Shown piece after piece: positions 23,527 to 33,187 of a stretch of 37,657 bases of DNA; positions within the stretch are counted from its first letter, which is position 1, and each line of letters begins with the position of its first letter. The position numbers were made by a program, and so were the translations under genes. Below the pieces are notes generated by a model. The model had not been told where the DNA came from, searched no databases, and saw nothing but the letters and a program-made list of their open reading frames with translations. The stretch is from CAZWSE01 sp964636575 (lineage in GTDB: Bacteria; Pseudomonadota; Alphaproteobacteria; Rhodobacterales; Rhodobacteraceae), in assembly GCA_964636575.1 (NCBI GenBank), contig CAZWSE010000023.1, positions 1-37,657 of the forward strand. Reading direction: 5' to 3'.

Positions 23527-25755
23527 ATGTCTGATCCAATCACGCGCATTACCACCAGTCATTGGGGCGCCTTCAGCGTGACGGCTAAGGATGGTCGCAT
23601 TACACAGACCGCCCCCTTTGATGCCGATCCTGCGCCGCCTGAAATCGCACGCCATGTGCCCAAAGCGGTCCATCACAAATCGCGCATTGATCAGCCCTAT
23701 ATTCGCAAAGGCTGGCTTGAAAAAAACAAAGGCACGTTGCGCGGTGAAGATGAGTTTGTGGCCGTCCCGTGGGATGAAGCCTTGGACATCGCCGCCGCCG
23801 AGCTTGACCGCGTTCGCAAGACCCATGGCAATGGTTCGATCTTTGGCGGATCCTATGGCTGGGCCAGTGCCGGTCGTTTTCATCATGCCCAAAGTCAGGT
23901 CCACAGATTTCTCAATGGAATAGGCGGATATGTCAGTTCTTTTGCCAGTTACAGCACCGCCGCCGCTCAGGTGATTATTCCCCATGTTTTGGGTCTGAAT
24001 TTTCACAAGATGACATGGGGCGGGACGAGCACGTGGAACCAGATTGCCGATCACACCGACACGCTTGTCATGTTTGGTGGGATCAATCCCAAGAACGCGC
24101 AGGTCAGTATGGGCGGTGTGACCGAACATTCTGTCGCCGCTCAGTTTGAACGGTTTGCCGGTTTGGGCAAGCGCATGATCTCGATCAGCCCCCAGCGTAC
24201 TGATAGCCCGGATGTGGCCGAATGGATGCCGATCCAGCCCGGTACTGATGTCGCGATGATGTTGGCCTTGGCCCATGTGTTGGAAACTGAAGGTCTGGCG
24301 GATTCTGATTTTCTGGCCAGTCATTGCACCGGCTACGATAAGTTTCGCGCCTATGTGATGGGCGAAAGTGATGGCGTGCCAAAGACCCCTGACTGGGCGC
24401 AGGATAAGTGTCGCGTGCCTGCCGATGCCATCCGCGATCTGGCCCGTACCCTTGCATCTGGTCGGACGTTGGTTGCGATGTCGTGGTCTATGCAGCGCGC
24501 CCGCCACGGAGAGCAACCCTACTGGATGGCCGTTGTCCTTGCCGCGATGCTGGGCCAGATCGGTCTGCCCGGAGGCGGCGTTGGTTTTGGTTACGGTGCC
24601 ATTGGAAATGTCGGCACCAGCATCCGTCGTATGCAAGGCCCGTTGTTCCCCCAAGGCACCAACCCGATCTCCGATTTCATTCCCGTTTCTCGCATTACTG
24701 ATATGCTGTTGAACGGTGGAAAACCGTATGATTTCAACGGCCAAGACCGTATCTATCCTGATATTCGGTTGGTTTACTGGTGCGGTGGGAATCCGTTTCA
24801 TCACCATCAAGATCTCAACCGTTTGGCCCGTGCGTGGCAGCAGCCCGAAACGGTCATCGTGAACGAGCCTTGGTGGACGGCAACGGCACAGCGCGCTGAT
24901 ATCGTGTTTCCCGCAACAACCCAATTTGAGCGCGAAGACATCGGTTGGGCGAAGGGTGACCCCTATCTTTTCCACATGCCCCAAATGATCCCCCCCGTGG
25001 ATCAAGCCCGCGACGACTACGAGATTTTTGCCGCTATGGCCGAGCGGATGGGGACCCATGATACCTTCACTGAGGGCCGTTCTTCGGCTGAATGGGTTGA
25101 GCATTTGTACGCGTCTTTTGCCCGTTCTGCCACGCAAGCCGGTATTGAAGTCCCGGATTGGGAGGCTTTGAAATCCCAGAACGTGGTGCGCATGCCGTTG
25201 GATCCTGCTGGCGAAGATGAGGTCCCTTTTGCCGCATTCAGAGCTGACCCCGAGGCGCACCCCTTGGGGACCCCATCCGGTAAGATTGAGGTGTTTTCAT
25301 CCAAAATCGACAGCTTTGAATATGAGGAGGTTCCTGGGCACCCGGTCTTTTTGGCGCCGGAAGTTTCGCCTGATTTCCCGCTTCGTTTGGTTTCGCCTCA
25401 GCCGGGTGACAAGCTTCACAGCCAGCTCCAATCCGCGATTGAGGACGGGGTTGAGGGGCCTAAAACCCAGCTCGATATGCATCCTAACGACGCCAAAGCG
25501 AGGGGCTTGAACGCCGGAGACCATGTCAGGGTTTGGAACGGGAAGGGGGTCTGTTTGGCGGTCCTGCATGTGACCACTGATATTATGGTTGGGGTCGTTG
25601 CTATGCCGACCGGGGCCTGGTTTCAGACGGGGGCAGATGGCACGGATGTTTCGGGCAATCCGAACACTTTGACGGACGATTCTGGGACCTCTGTTTTGGG
25701 GCAGGGGTCGGCGGCTCATAATGTTGGGGTGGAGGTCGCTCGGGCGAATCTGTGA
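23527..25755 (+). CDS. Molybdopterin oxidoreductase, DMSO-reductase family (BisC-like)
   Basis: Molybdenum bis-MGD enzyme that likely reduces S- or N-oxides such as biotin sulfoxide, methionine sulfoxide or DMSO. The 742-residue protein opens without a signal peptide or Tat RR motif and lacks an N-terminal [4Fe-4S] cysteine motif, so it should be cytoplasmic and BisC-like. GGSYGWASAGRFHH (108-120) gives Y110 and W112, the counterparts of the DMSO-reductase active-site pair. S143 in SYSTAAAQVI matches the molybdenum-ligating serine. PDVAEWMPIQPGTDVAMMLA, GGNPFHHHQDLNRL and the C-terminal MGD-binding domain (HPNDAKARGLNAGDHV) complete the family pattern. GAAGGAG lies about ten bases before the ATG. 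It is divergent from the dehydrogenase. TMAO is less likely, since TMAO reductases lack the tyrosine. Confidence 0.9.
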   Translation: MSDPITRITTSHWGAFSVTAKDGRITQTAPFDADPAPPEIARHVPKAVHHKSRIDQPYIRKGWLEKNKGTLRGEDEFVAVPWDEALDIAAAELDRVRKTHGNGSIFGGSYGWASAGRFHHAQSQVHRFLNGIGGYVSSFASYSTAAAQVIIPHVLGLNFHKMTWGGTSTWNQIADHTDTLVMFGGINPKNAQVSMGGVTEHSVAAQFERFAGLGKRMISISPQRTDSPDVAEWMPIQPGTDVAMMLALAHVLETEGLADSDFLASHCTGYDKFRAYVMGESDGVPKTPDWAQDKCRVPADAIRDLARTLASGRTLVAMSWSMQRARHGEQPYWMAVVLAAMLGQIGLPGGGVGFGYGAIGNVGTSIRRMQGPLFPQGTNPISDFIPVSRITDMLLNGGKPYDFNGQDRIYPDIRLVYWCGGNPFHHHQDLNRLARAWQQPETVIVNEPWWTATAQRADIVFPATTQFEREDIGWAKGDPYLFHMPQMIPPVDQARDDYEIFAAMAERMGTHDTFTEGRSSAEWVEHLYASFARSATQAGIEVPDWEALKSQNVVRMPLDPAGEDEVPFAAFRADPEAHPLGTPSGKIEVFSSKIDSFEYEEVPGHPVFLAPEVSPDFPLRLVSPQPGDKLHSQLQSAIEDGVEGPKTQLDMHPNDAKARGLNAGDHVRVWNGKGVCLAVLHVTTDIMVGVVAMPTGAWFQTGADGTDVSGNPNTLTDDSGTSVLGQGSAAHNVGVEVARANL

Positions 25756-25768
25756 AACACTGTCAAAC

Positions 25769-25785
25769 GGTTTCGCGGCGAAACC
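25769..25785 (+). other. Small perfect hairpin after the molybdoenzyme gene
   Basis: GGTTTCG and CGAAACC form a 7-base-pair stem around a 3-base loop, starting 14 bases after the stop codon. No run of T follows, so it is at best a weak or Rho-assisted terminator or an mRNA 3'-end stabiliser. The rest of the 230-base gap to the giant gene is AT-rich; no convincing promoter was found in it. Confidence 0.4.
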
Positions 25786-25985
25786 TACGTGGGGTCAAGC
25801 CTTATGGCAAATGTACAACAAAAAGTTAACATATGGCCGACCAAAAACTTTGACGCGGCAAAACCGTCTGACCCAACTTGATTTTCGAACAGCAAACGTG
25901 GCATCGATTTGCGCAACAGACTGGGTGGGTTTCTGGGGATTGTTTCCTACCCAAGTTTACAAAAAACGCGATATTTGCGGGGGAT

Positions 25986-28900
25986 ATGATGCTGGCTAGG
26001 TTGAGTGCTGTGGATACTATTTGTGTTTTGAAAACACGGATGGTCCAAATGTTGTGTCTGTGCGTGATTTCGATGCTTGGACTTTTTGCGGTTCCCAACG
26101 CAGCGCAAGCCCAGAATGTTGACTGGCTCGTTAACATCGACGACTCAGGTTTTGACCCCAGCCCTGCGGGCGCGACCATTGAGTATATCGTTGATGTCGA
26201 CAACAACGGGTTCGACGCTGCGGGGGCGCCCGCGACCACGATTACCTTTGATATTCCGGCCACGACCGAGCTGACTGGCATCACGGGCGACTACACAAAC
26301 TGTACGACCATGTCTTTGGTGGGTCCGGGAAGTGTGACTTGTGACGTGCCTGCGATTGCCTCTTTGGGGCAGGTTTCGGGTGTAGTGTCTTTGCTGACAA
26401 CGACGCCAAATGTTGTGGAGCTTGTGGCGTCGGTGCCGACAGCGGGCGACGATGAAACTGGTAACAACGTGTTGGGCGAGCAAACCACTGTGCAGGCGGG
26501 TGCCGACATTCAGTTGACCTTGGACGTTCCGCCAAACGCCGCGTCAGGTGGATTTGTTGATTTCGATCTGACTGCTTTGAACAACGGGCCCAACGATTCC
26601 GACAGCTTTCAAATTGATTTCCCGATTCCGGCGGGTGTTACCAATGTCACTGCGCCCGGCTGTTCTGTTGGAGCATCCGTTGTGACCTGTAACATCACCG
26701 GACCGCTTGCCAATGGTGACAGCGTGACGCGCACGATCACAGGGCAGGTTTTCGCGGCTGGTGGGTCGACAGTGACCGGAACGGCCAGCGTTAACAACGC
26801 AATCCCGAACGATCCGATCAGCAGCAACAATACTGACACGGGCAGCATCACGATTGATCCCGGCACGGATGTTAACATCAACATTTCGCAAACTGGTGGT
26901 GGCAATCTATTGGTGGGTGATACCAGCACCTTTACGATTTCGTCCGGCTACACAGGCGGTAACCCGCAGGGCCTTGAGATCGTCACGAATATTCCGAACG
27001 GAAGCTATGAAATCACGAGCATTACGTCCCCTGACGGATGGATCTGTGCCGAAAGCCCTGTTGGGTCAGGGCAGGTTAGCTGTACTTTGTCCGGCGGCAG
27101 TGGTGCTGGCGCAAATATCGACCTTGGCGATGTGATTATCGAGACCAACGTAATTGGTGCGGGGTCGCCTTCTGTTGCTGCCACGATTTCAACGACCACA
27201 CCAAACGAGACCAACCTTGGAAACAACACGGACACTGTTGCGTCGAACATTATCGAGCCGACCGTTGATCTGCGTGCCAACAAATGGGGTCCAAGCCCCC
27301 GCTTGGCGGTTCAGGGTCAGCAGTATTCGTTTTTTATTAGCGCGACCAATCTTGGCAGTGGTGACTATGTTGGCCCTGTAGAGATGGTTGATAACTTGCC
27401 TGCGGGCATGGAAGTGGCCAGCTATGACGAAAACGGTTGGACCTGTTTGCCTGCAGCCCCTGTTGTTGGGCCTGCGGCGATTACGTGTACCATCGATTTT
27501 GACGCGGCTGACCCTTTGTCCGAAAACGAACGCACACCGGCTGTTCGTTTGTTCACTGACATCACCGGTACTGGCACTTTGAACAATGGTTTGACTGTGA
27601 GCGCCCCTGGCGGGAACCTGACCGACAACAACCCTGCCAACGACACGGTTAACTTTCCACTGCAATCTGAGGGTGCGGCTGATTCTGCCGATGTCGGCAT
27701 CATCAAGTCCCGCACCGAAGCCAGCCTTGCCGTTGGCGAAATACAGACATTCCAGATTGAAGTCACAAACGATGGTCCTGCCACATCCACCGATGTCCGT
27801 GTCACTGATTTGATTCAAAACCTGATCAACAGCAATGCGGGTGCCACGGGTGCTGGTTATGTCGACGATAGCGTTTTTCGTTTGGGAACCGCTAGCGCCA
27901 TCAATTGTTCAGACTCAGCCAATGGCGGTACCGCCCGTCAATTGAACTGTACCATCCCAAGCCTTGGCGTGTGTACTGCCGGTTCCGACTGTCCGGTCAT
28001 TGAAGTTCAAGTTCGTCCCGGCGGCAATGCCGGGTCTCAATCCAACACCGCTGAAGTTGAATCCTTCGGCACCCCTGACCCTGACATCAGCACCGCCAAT
28101 TCAGAATCTTCGGTTTCTTATTCCGTTGAAGCCCGTGCTGACATCACCGTTCTGAAAACTGTGACCCCTGATCCTGCCCGCGCCGGTCAAGATGTTACTT
28201 TTGTGGTCACGGCCCGCAACGTCGCCAATGGTTTGAGTGCTGCCGAAAACGTCACCGTCACTGACGATTTGCCGGATGACATGACTTACGTTTCCGCCAC
28301 CCCGTCCAGCGGTAGCTGTTCGATTGAACCGACCGTCGGTTCTGTCACAAACAGCAGTCAGGTTGTCTGTAACGTTGGCACATTGAACAACGGTTCCCAA
28401 AGCACTGTTACTATTGTCGCCCGTCCGAACAATGCTTTGCGTGGCACGACCATCACCAACAATGCCTCTGTCACGATGACCACTATTGAGACCGATGTTG
28501 AGCCAAACTCCACCAGTATTGATGTTGCTGTTCAGGCCCCTGTTTTGGATATTCTCATCAACAAGGATGACAGTATTGACCCTGTCGTGATCGGCGAAGA
28601 CACCGTTTACACCTTGACCGTCACCAACGCTGGTCCTTCCGCAGCTGAAAACATTGTTGTCACCGATGACATGCCCACCGGCATTTTCGCTTACCGCAGT
28701 CATGTTGTTTCCGGCGCTGGCACCTGTTCTGTCGTTCCTGCCGTCGACAGTTTGGGCGAACAGTTGGTTTGTACCTTCCCTTATCTTGAAGCTGGTGACA
28801 GTGAGACCATCGACATCACTGCCCGCGCTGTTGCCAAAGGCACCATCCCGAACAACGTTTTCATTACCTCTGACGAGATTGATGATGGTTTTGATACTTT

Positions 28901-31900
28901 TGCTGCAAACAACCTGACTTCTGAGACCACCACTGCCCGCACCCGCGCTGACATGGAAGTCACCAGCAAGATCCCTGCCACCAACCCTGTCAATCTTCGT
29001 GAAAGCTTTGACTTTGTCATCACTGTCACCAACAACGTCGGCGCTGGTTTGTTTGAGGCTGATAATGTTGAGGTCGAGGATACCCTGCCTTCCAACATGG
29101 AGCTGACTGGCACCCCGACTGCAACTGTTTCTAACGGTTCCATGACCAACAACAGTTGTACTGGTGCCGCTGGTGATACTTCATTCACCTGTGACTTTGG
29201 TACCGTTGACAATGGTGCTGTCATTGAGATCACCACCCCCGTCAAAATCACTGACGTGACTGCCTTGCCGCAGACCTTTGTGAACACGGCCACTGTGTCC
29301 AGTAGCTCTTTTGACCCTGTTGCCCCCAATGATATGAACACCGGTTCTGTTTCTGTGAACTCGTCTTCCCTGGCGGGCACCGTTTACCGCGACTTCAATG
29401 ACAGCGCGACCCCGACTGTTCCTGGTCAGGATATTCCTCAGGACACTGGCATTGCCGGCATCACCATCACTTTGATGGGCAACGCCTTTGACGGCACCCC
29501 GATTATGCTTACCACCACGACAGATTCCGATGGTAACTACATGTTCGATTTCCTGCCCCAGTCTGATGGTGCTGGATACAAGGTCACCCGTGGTACTGTG
29601 TCCGAGCCGAACCTGACCGAGGGCCAGAACTCTGTCGGTAGTGAGGGCGGTAATATTGTCTCTGGCGGTATGATCGATGCCATTGTTTTGCCCTCGAACA
29701 CTGCTGCTGTGGACTACGACTTTGCCGAGATCCCTCAGGCTCGTGTTGGTATTGCCAAGCAGGTTGTCGGGACTCCGTCGACCAATTCTGATGGTTCTTT
29801 TGACACCACGTTCAGCCTGCTGGTTGAGAACTTTAGCCTTGAGCCTTTGACTTCTGTTGAAGTCACCGATGCCTTGTCCGGCGCCGCCCCGCTGTTTGGG
29901 ACCAACACGACCTCGACCTCGAACATGGCCGATGGGAGCTATGCGATCCTCAGCCCGCCGTCCGGATCGTGTGGTGGCAACAATGCAGGCTTTAATGGCA
30001 GTGGAGATCAGGTTGCCGCGACCGGTTTCAACCTTGCTGTCGATGGGACCTGCACAATCACCTTCGAGCTTCGCATTCAGCCGACTGTGCCACTGCCGCC
30101 TGTTCTGGCATCCGGTGGCCGCTATGAGAACCAAGCGGTTGTTGATGCAGAGGGTGCCTTGTCTGGTCAAACCTCAACGGACAACCCTGGTCTGACGGAC
30201 CTGTCTGATGACGGCGTTACCACTGACGCAAATGGTAACGGAGATGCGGGCGAGGCCGGTGAGAACGATCCGACACCTGTTATTCCAGACTTTGACCCAT
30301 CGATTGCGTTGGTCAAAACCGCAGACATTACAGCCCTTTCTTCACCCCCTGTTGAAGGTGACACGATCACCTATCGTTTTGAGATCACAAATACAGGCAA
30401 CGTGAACCTGACAAACGTGACTCTGACGGACATCTTGCCCAATATCGTCATCAACGGCGGCCCAATTCCATTGCTGGAGCCAGGTGCTGCGAATGCGGAT
30501 TCGACCACGTTCACTGCGACCTATGAGCTGACGCAAGACGATGTTGATCTTGGTACAGTCACGAACAGTGCAACCACCGAAGGCACGGACCCGCAGGGCA
30601 CTGTTGTAGACGACGAGTCTGGGTCGACGACGACCGATGACACCCCATTGGTCACACCGTTGACGCCGACGCCGTCAATCACCTTGATCAAAACGGCGGA
30701 TACGACGGGCTTTTCCGATCCGCCCACGGTGGACGATCCGATCATCTACAGCTTTACCATTCAAAACACCGGCAACGTGACGCTTACAAACGTCAGCCTT
30801 GCTGATTTGCTGCCGGGTATGGTCATCACGGGTGATCCAATTCCATCGCTTGCTCCGCAAGAAATTGACACGGACACTTTCTCGGGCCGCTACGAGCTGG
30901 ACATTGATGACATCATCGCAGGCGAGGTTGTGAACACCGCGACTGTTACAGGCACGCCGCCGACCGGTCCGAATGTAACGGACGATTCAGGTACTGATGC
31001 CACCAATGACACGCCAACGGTCACGCCTGTTCAGCAAGCCCCGTCGATCACACTTGATAAGGTCGTAGACGACAGCGCCACCAGCGAAGGTGCGGTTGTC
31101 GGTGCAGAGCTGACCTATACCTTTACCGTCACCAACACTGGTAACATCCCGCTGAACAACGTCACGGTGACCGATCTGTTGCCCAATGTTGTCCTGATGG
31201 GTGACCCTATTCCGACGATGAACCCCGGTGACATTGATACAGACACCTATACTGCGACCTATGCGATCACGCAGGACGATATTGACGCAAGCCAAGTCAT
31301 CAATGACGCGCAGGTTGAAGGGTTCTATGGCACGGGTAACACCCTGAGTGTCACCGCCGAAGATGAAGAAATGGCAATGGTTGGTAACATCCAAGCCATT
31401 CCAGAAGTCTTCCCACCGTTCCTGACGGATGGTGGCACCACCACATCGATGCTGGCGTCCGACTTGTTGAACAATCAACCTGCCACGCTTGATAATGTCT
31501 TGATTACGGTGCTGAACGAAGACCCTGGTGTGACCCTTGATCCGACCACTGGCTTGATCACGCTGGCGCCGGGCAATCCCGCGGGCGAGTATCAGGTCGA
31601 ATACCAGATCAGTTCGCTTGAAAACCCCGGTCTGACGGACACCACGATCGAAACTGTCACCCAAGCCGCCATCCCGAATATCATGGCTGTGAAATCTCAG
31701 GTCTTTGAAGACAACGGGGATGGCCGTGACGATATTGGCGATTTGCTGACCTATACGATCACCGTCCATAACACCGGCAACACGCCTCTTGAGGATGTGG
31801 ATATTGTCGACACGCTTACCGACTTTAACGGTGGCGCGCTGACCTTGACCACCTTGCCTTTGTTCAATTCAGCCGATCAAGGATCGCCTGTCGGCAGCTT

Positions 31901-33182
31901 GGAAATCGGTGAGATCGCGACCTATACCGCGACCTTTATCGCCAACGAGCAGGCCGTGAATTCAACCGGTGTTGAAAACACTGTCACCGCAACCGCCTTG
32001 CCGGTCTTCATTCCGGGTGTACCCGGTACCCCGTCGCCTGTGACGGATGTGTCTGACGATGACATCGACAGTGATGGCAACACCGACGACGACCCGACCT
32101 TGTTCCGCTTTACCCCGTCTTCTACAACCGACGGTCTTTCGCTAAGCAAGACCACGTCTTCTAATGTGGTGCGTCGTGGCGAGACCGTTCCGTACACGAT
32201 TACTGTGCGCAACGAGAACACCTTCCGTGCTGGTCCGTTCAATCTGGTCGACACCCTGCCAAGTGGCTTCATCTATGTGCCCGGTAGCAGTTCTATCCCC
32301 GGTGAAGTGTCCACCGGTGGCAAGATCACATGGCCGAATGTCGAGATCCCTGCCAATTCCCAGCTGACCGTGACCCTGTCTGCCCGTGTTCTGTCTGGTG
32401 CCCGCGCCGGAGAGCATGACAACGTCGCCAATCTGGTGGATTCAGCAACTGGTATTCCTGTCGTTCCCCCATCTACTGCCACCGTTCGGATTTTGCCTGA
32501 AGCTGTGTTTGATTGCGGCGATGTGATCGGCAAGGTCTTCCAAGATCACAATGGCAATGGCTATCAAGACAGTGGCCGCACCTCTGGTGTTTCCGATCAA
32601 AGCTACGCCGGTGGCAAAGGTGGTAAGCCTGTTGTTGCCCCTGCGCCTCGTGCTGAGACCGGTATTCCGAATGTTCGCCTTGCGACCGTCGATGGCTCTG
32701 TCATCACTACGGATGCCAACGGATTGTTCAGCGTTCCTTGTGCCATGTTGCCTGCAGACCGTGGATCGAACTTCATTCTGAAGGTTGATGAGCGGTCTTT
32801 GCCGGCTGGCTATCGTGTCACATCCGAGAACCCGCGCGTCATGCGTTTGACCCCGGGTATGATGACCGAGATGAACTTTGGTGCCTCAATTTCCAAGGTT
32901 GTTCGTGTCGATATTGGCCCTGCTGCCTTTGTTCAAACCGACAGTGGCATGGCCTTGTCGAGCAGGTTTCAGGCCGGCATAGCCCAGTTGTTGCCTCGTA
33001 TTGCTGGTGATGCTCCGAATGTGCGCCTTGCTTTCCATGTTGGTGCCGGTGCCACCTCTGATGATGTCAGAGCCGCCCGTGTCATGATGCGTGCCACCGA
33101 GCGCTTTATTAAATCCCAGTGGCGTGATGTTGGTCGAACCCGATTGTTTGTCGAACAAACCATTGTTCGGGCAGGGGAGTGA
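25986..33182 (+). CDS. Giant exported DUF11-repeat surface protein
   Basis: Predicted exported ~2398-residue protein, probably a surface fibre or adhesin; function inferred. A signal peptide ends near NAAQA|QN (residue 42). About eight DUF11-type immunoglobulin-like repeats follow (to ~1128), marked by motifs such as VTNDGPATSTDVRVTD and VTNAGPSAAENIVVTD. Next come an SdrD B-like domain (~1129-1240; VYRDFNDS, TDSDGNYMFDFLP), another DUF11-like unit, three tandem ~124-residue units from 1438, one Ig/cadherin-like stretch and two more DUF11 units. The C-terminal part has a second SdrD-like domain (from 2176; GKVFQDHNGNGYQDSG) and a final ~100-residue alpha/beta domain faintly like OmpA. There is no LPXTG, RTX or autotransporter barrel. 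The ATG pair at 25986 follows GGGGG. The stop overlaps a GTG of the next gene (GTGA). Codon use varies along the gene. Confidence 0.88.
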   Translation: MMLARLSAVDTICVLKTRMVQMLCLCVISMLGLFAVPNAAQAQNVDWLVNIDDSGFDPSPAGATIEYIVDVDNNGFDAAGAPATTITFDIPATTELTGITGDYTNCTTMSLVGPGSVTCDVPAIASLGQVSGVVSLLTTTPNVVELVASVPTAGDDETGNNVLGEQTTVQAGADIQLTLDVPPNAASGGFVDFDLTALNNGPNDSDSFQIDFPIPAGVTNVTAPGCSVGASVVTCNITGPLANGDSVTRTITGQVFAAGGSTVTGTASVNNAIPNDPISSNNTDTGSITIDPGTDVNINISQTGGGNLLVGDTSTFTISSGYTGGNPQGLEIVTNIPNGSYEITSITSPDGWICAESPVGSGQVSCTLSGGSGAGANIDLGDVIIETNVIGAGSPSVAATISTTTPNETNLGNNTDTVASNIIEPTVDLRANKWGPSPRLAVQGQQYSFFISATNLGSGDYVGPVEMVDNLPAGMEVASYDENGWTCLPAAPVVGPAAITCTIDFDAADPLSENERTPAVRLFTDITGTGTLNNGLTVSAPGGNLTDNNPANDTVNFPLQSEGAADSADVGIIKSRTEASLAVGEIQTFQIEVTNDGPATSTDVRVTDLIQNLINSNAGATGAGYVDDSVFRLGTASAINCSDSANGGTARQLNCTIPSLGVCTAGSDCPVIEVQVRPGGNAGSQSNTAEVESFGTPDPDISTANSESSVSYSVEARADITVLKTVTPDPARAGQDVTFVVTARNVANGLSAAENVTVTDDLPDDMTYVSATPSSGSCSIEPTVGSVTNSSQVVCNVGTLNNGSQSTVTIVARPNNALRGTTITNNASVTMTTIETDVEPNSTSIDVAVQAPVLDILINKDDSIDPVVIGEDTVYTLTVTNAGPSAAENIVVTDDMPTGIFAYRSHVVSGAGTCSVVPAVDSLGEQLVCTFPYLEAGDSETIDITARAVAKGTIPNNVFITSDEIDDGFDTFAANNLTSETTTARTRADMEVTSKIPATNPVNLRESFDFVITVTNNVGAGLFEADNVEVEDTLPSNMELTGTPTATVSNGSMTNNSCTGAAGDTSFTCDFGTVDNGAVIEITTPVKITDVTALPQTFVNTATVSSSSFDPVAPNDMNTGSVSVNSSSLAGTVYRDFNDSATPTVPGQDIPQDTGIAGITITLMGNAFDGTPIMLTTTTDSDGNYMFDFLPQSDGAGYKVTRGTVSEPNLTEGQNSVGSEGGNIVSGGMIDAIVLPSNTAAVDYDFAEIPQARVGIAKQVVGTPSTNSDGSFDTTFSLLVENFSLEPLTSVEVTDALSGAAPLFGTNTTSTSNMADGSYAILSPPSGSCGGNNAGFNGSGDQVAATGFNLAVDGTCTITFELRIQPTVPLPPVLASGGRYENQAVVDAEGALSGQTSTDNPGLTDLSDDGVTTDANGNGDAGEAGENDPTPVIPDFDPSIALVKTADITALSSPPVEGDTITYRFEITNTGNVNLTNVTLTDILPNIVINGGPIPLLEPGAANADSTTFTATYELTQDDVDLGTVTNSATTEGTDPQGTVVDDESGSTTTDDTPLVTPLTPTPSITLIKTADTTGFSDPPTVDDPIIYSFTIQNTGNVTLTNVSLADLLPGMVITGDPIPSLAPQEIDTDTFSGRYELDIDDIIAGEVVNTATVTGTPPTGPNVTDDSGTDATNDTPTVTPVQQAPSITLDKVVDDSATSEGAVVGAELTYTFTVTNTGNIPLNNVTVTDLLPNVVLMGDPIPTMNPGDIDTDTYTATYAITQDDIDASQVINDAQVEGFYGTGNTLSVTAEDEEMAMVGNIQAIPEVFPPFLTDGGTTTSMLASDLLNNQPATLDNVLITVLNEDPGVTLDPTTGLITLAPGNPAGEYQVEYQISSLENPGLTDTTIETVTQAAIPNIMAVKSQVFEDNGDGRDDIGDLLTYTITVHNTGNTPLEDVDIVDTLTDFNGGALTLTTLPLFNSADQGSPVGSLEIGEIATYTATFIANEQAVNSTGVENTVTATALPVFIPGVPGTPSPVTDVSDDDIDSDGNTDDDPTLFRFTPSSTTDGLSLSKTTSSNVVRRGETVPYTITVRNENTFRAGPFNLVDTLPSGFIYVPGSSSIPGEVSTGGKITWPNVEIPANSQLTVTLSARVLSGARAGEHDNVANLVDSATGIPVVPPSTATVRILPEAVFDCGDVIGKVFQDHNGNGYQDSGRTSGVSDQSYAGGKGGKPVVAPAPRAETGIPNVRLATVDGSVITTDANGLFSVPCAMLPADRGSNFILKVDERSLPAGYRVTSENPRVMRLTPGMMTEMNFGASISKVVRVDIGPAAFVQTDSGMALSSRFQAGIAQLLPRIAGDAPNVRLAFHVGAGATSDDVRAARVMMRATERFIKSQWRDVGRTRLFVEQTIVRAGE
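30297..31401 (+). repeat. Three tandem ~124-residue DUF11 units
   Basis: Units begin at 30297, 30672 and 31041, a spacing of 125 and then 123 codons. Each starts PSI-L-K, contains N-TGN--L-NV-L-D-LP, then D/G-PIP and a D-DT-Y--TQDDID-type ending. They are similar in protein but well diverged in DNA, so this is an old duplication and is unlikely to recombine readily. They contain no cysteine, unlike the N-terminal repeats. Confidence 0.8.
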
Positions 33183-33187
33183 AGGAT

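Noticed and set aside
22494..23555. Longer start for the beta-hydroxyacid dehydrogenase-like gene
   Set aside because: The additional 53 residues cover the divergent promoter region and the start of the molybdoenzyme gene, and the Rossmann fold begins just after ATG 23396.
23464..25260. 598-codon minus-strand open frame
   Set aside because: Shadow of the molybdoenzyme gene; the opposite strand carries a complete, motif-rich protein.
26544..30170. Several 100-330-codon minus-strand frames opposite the DUF11 gene
   Set aside because: They follow the repeat structure of the sense gene and encode low-information sequence without ribosome-binding sites or known domains.
30297..31401. Tandem repeats as a possible CRISPR array or recent DNA duplication
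   Set aside because: The periodicity is ~370 bases, in frame and visible at protein level only; the DNA copies are too diverged and lie inside a gene.
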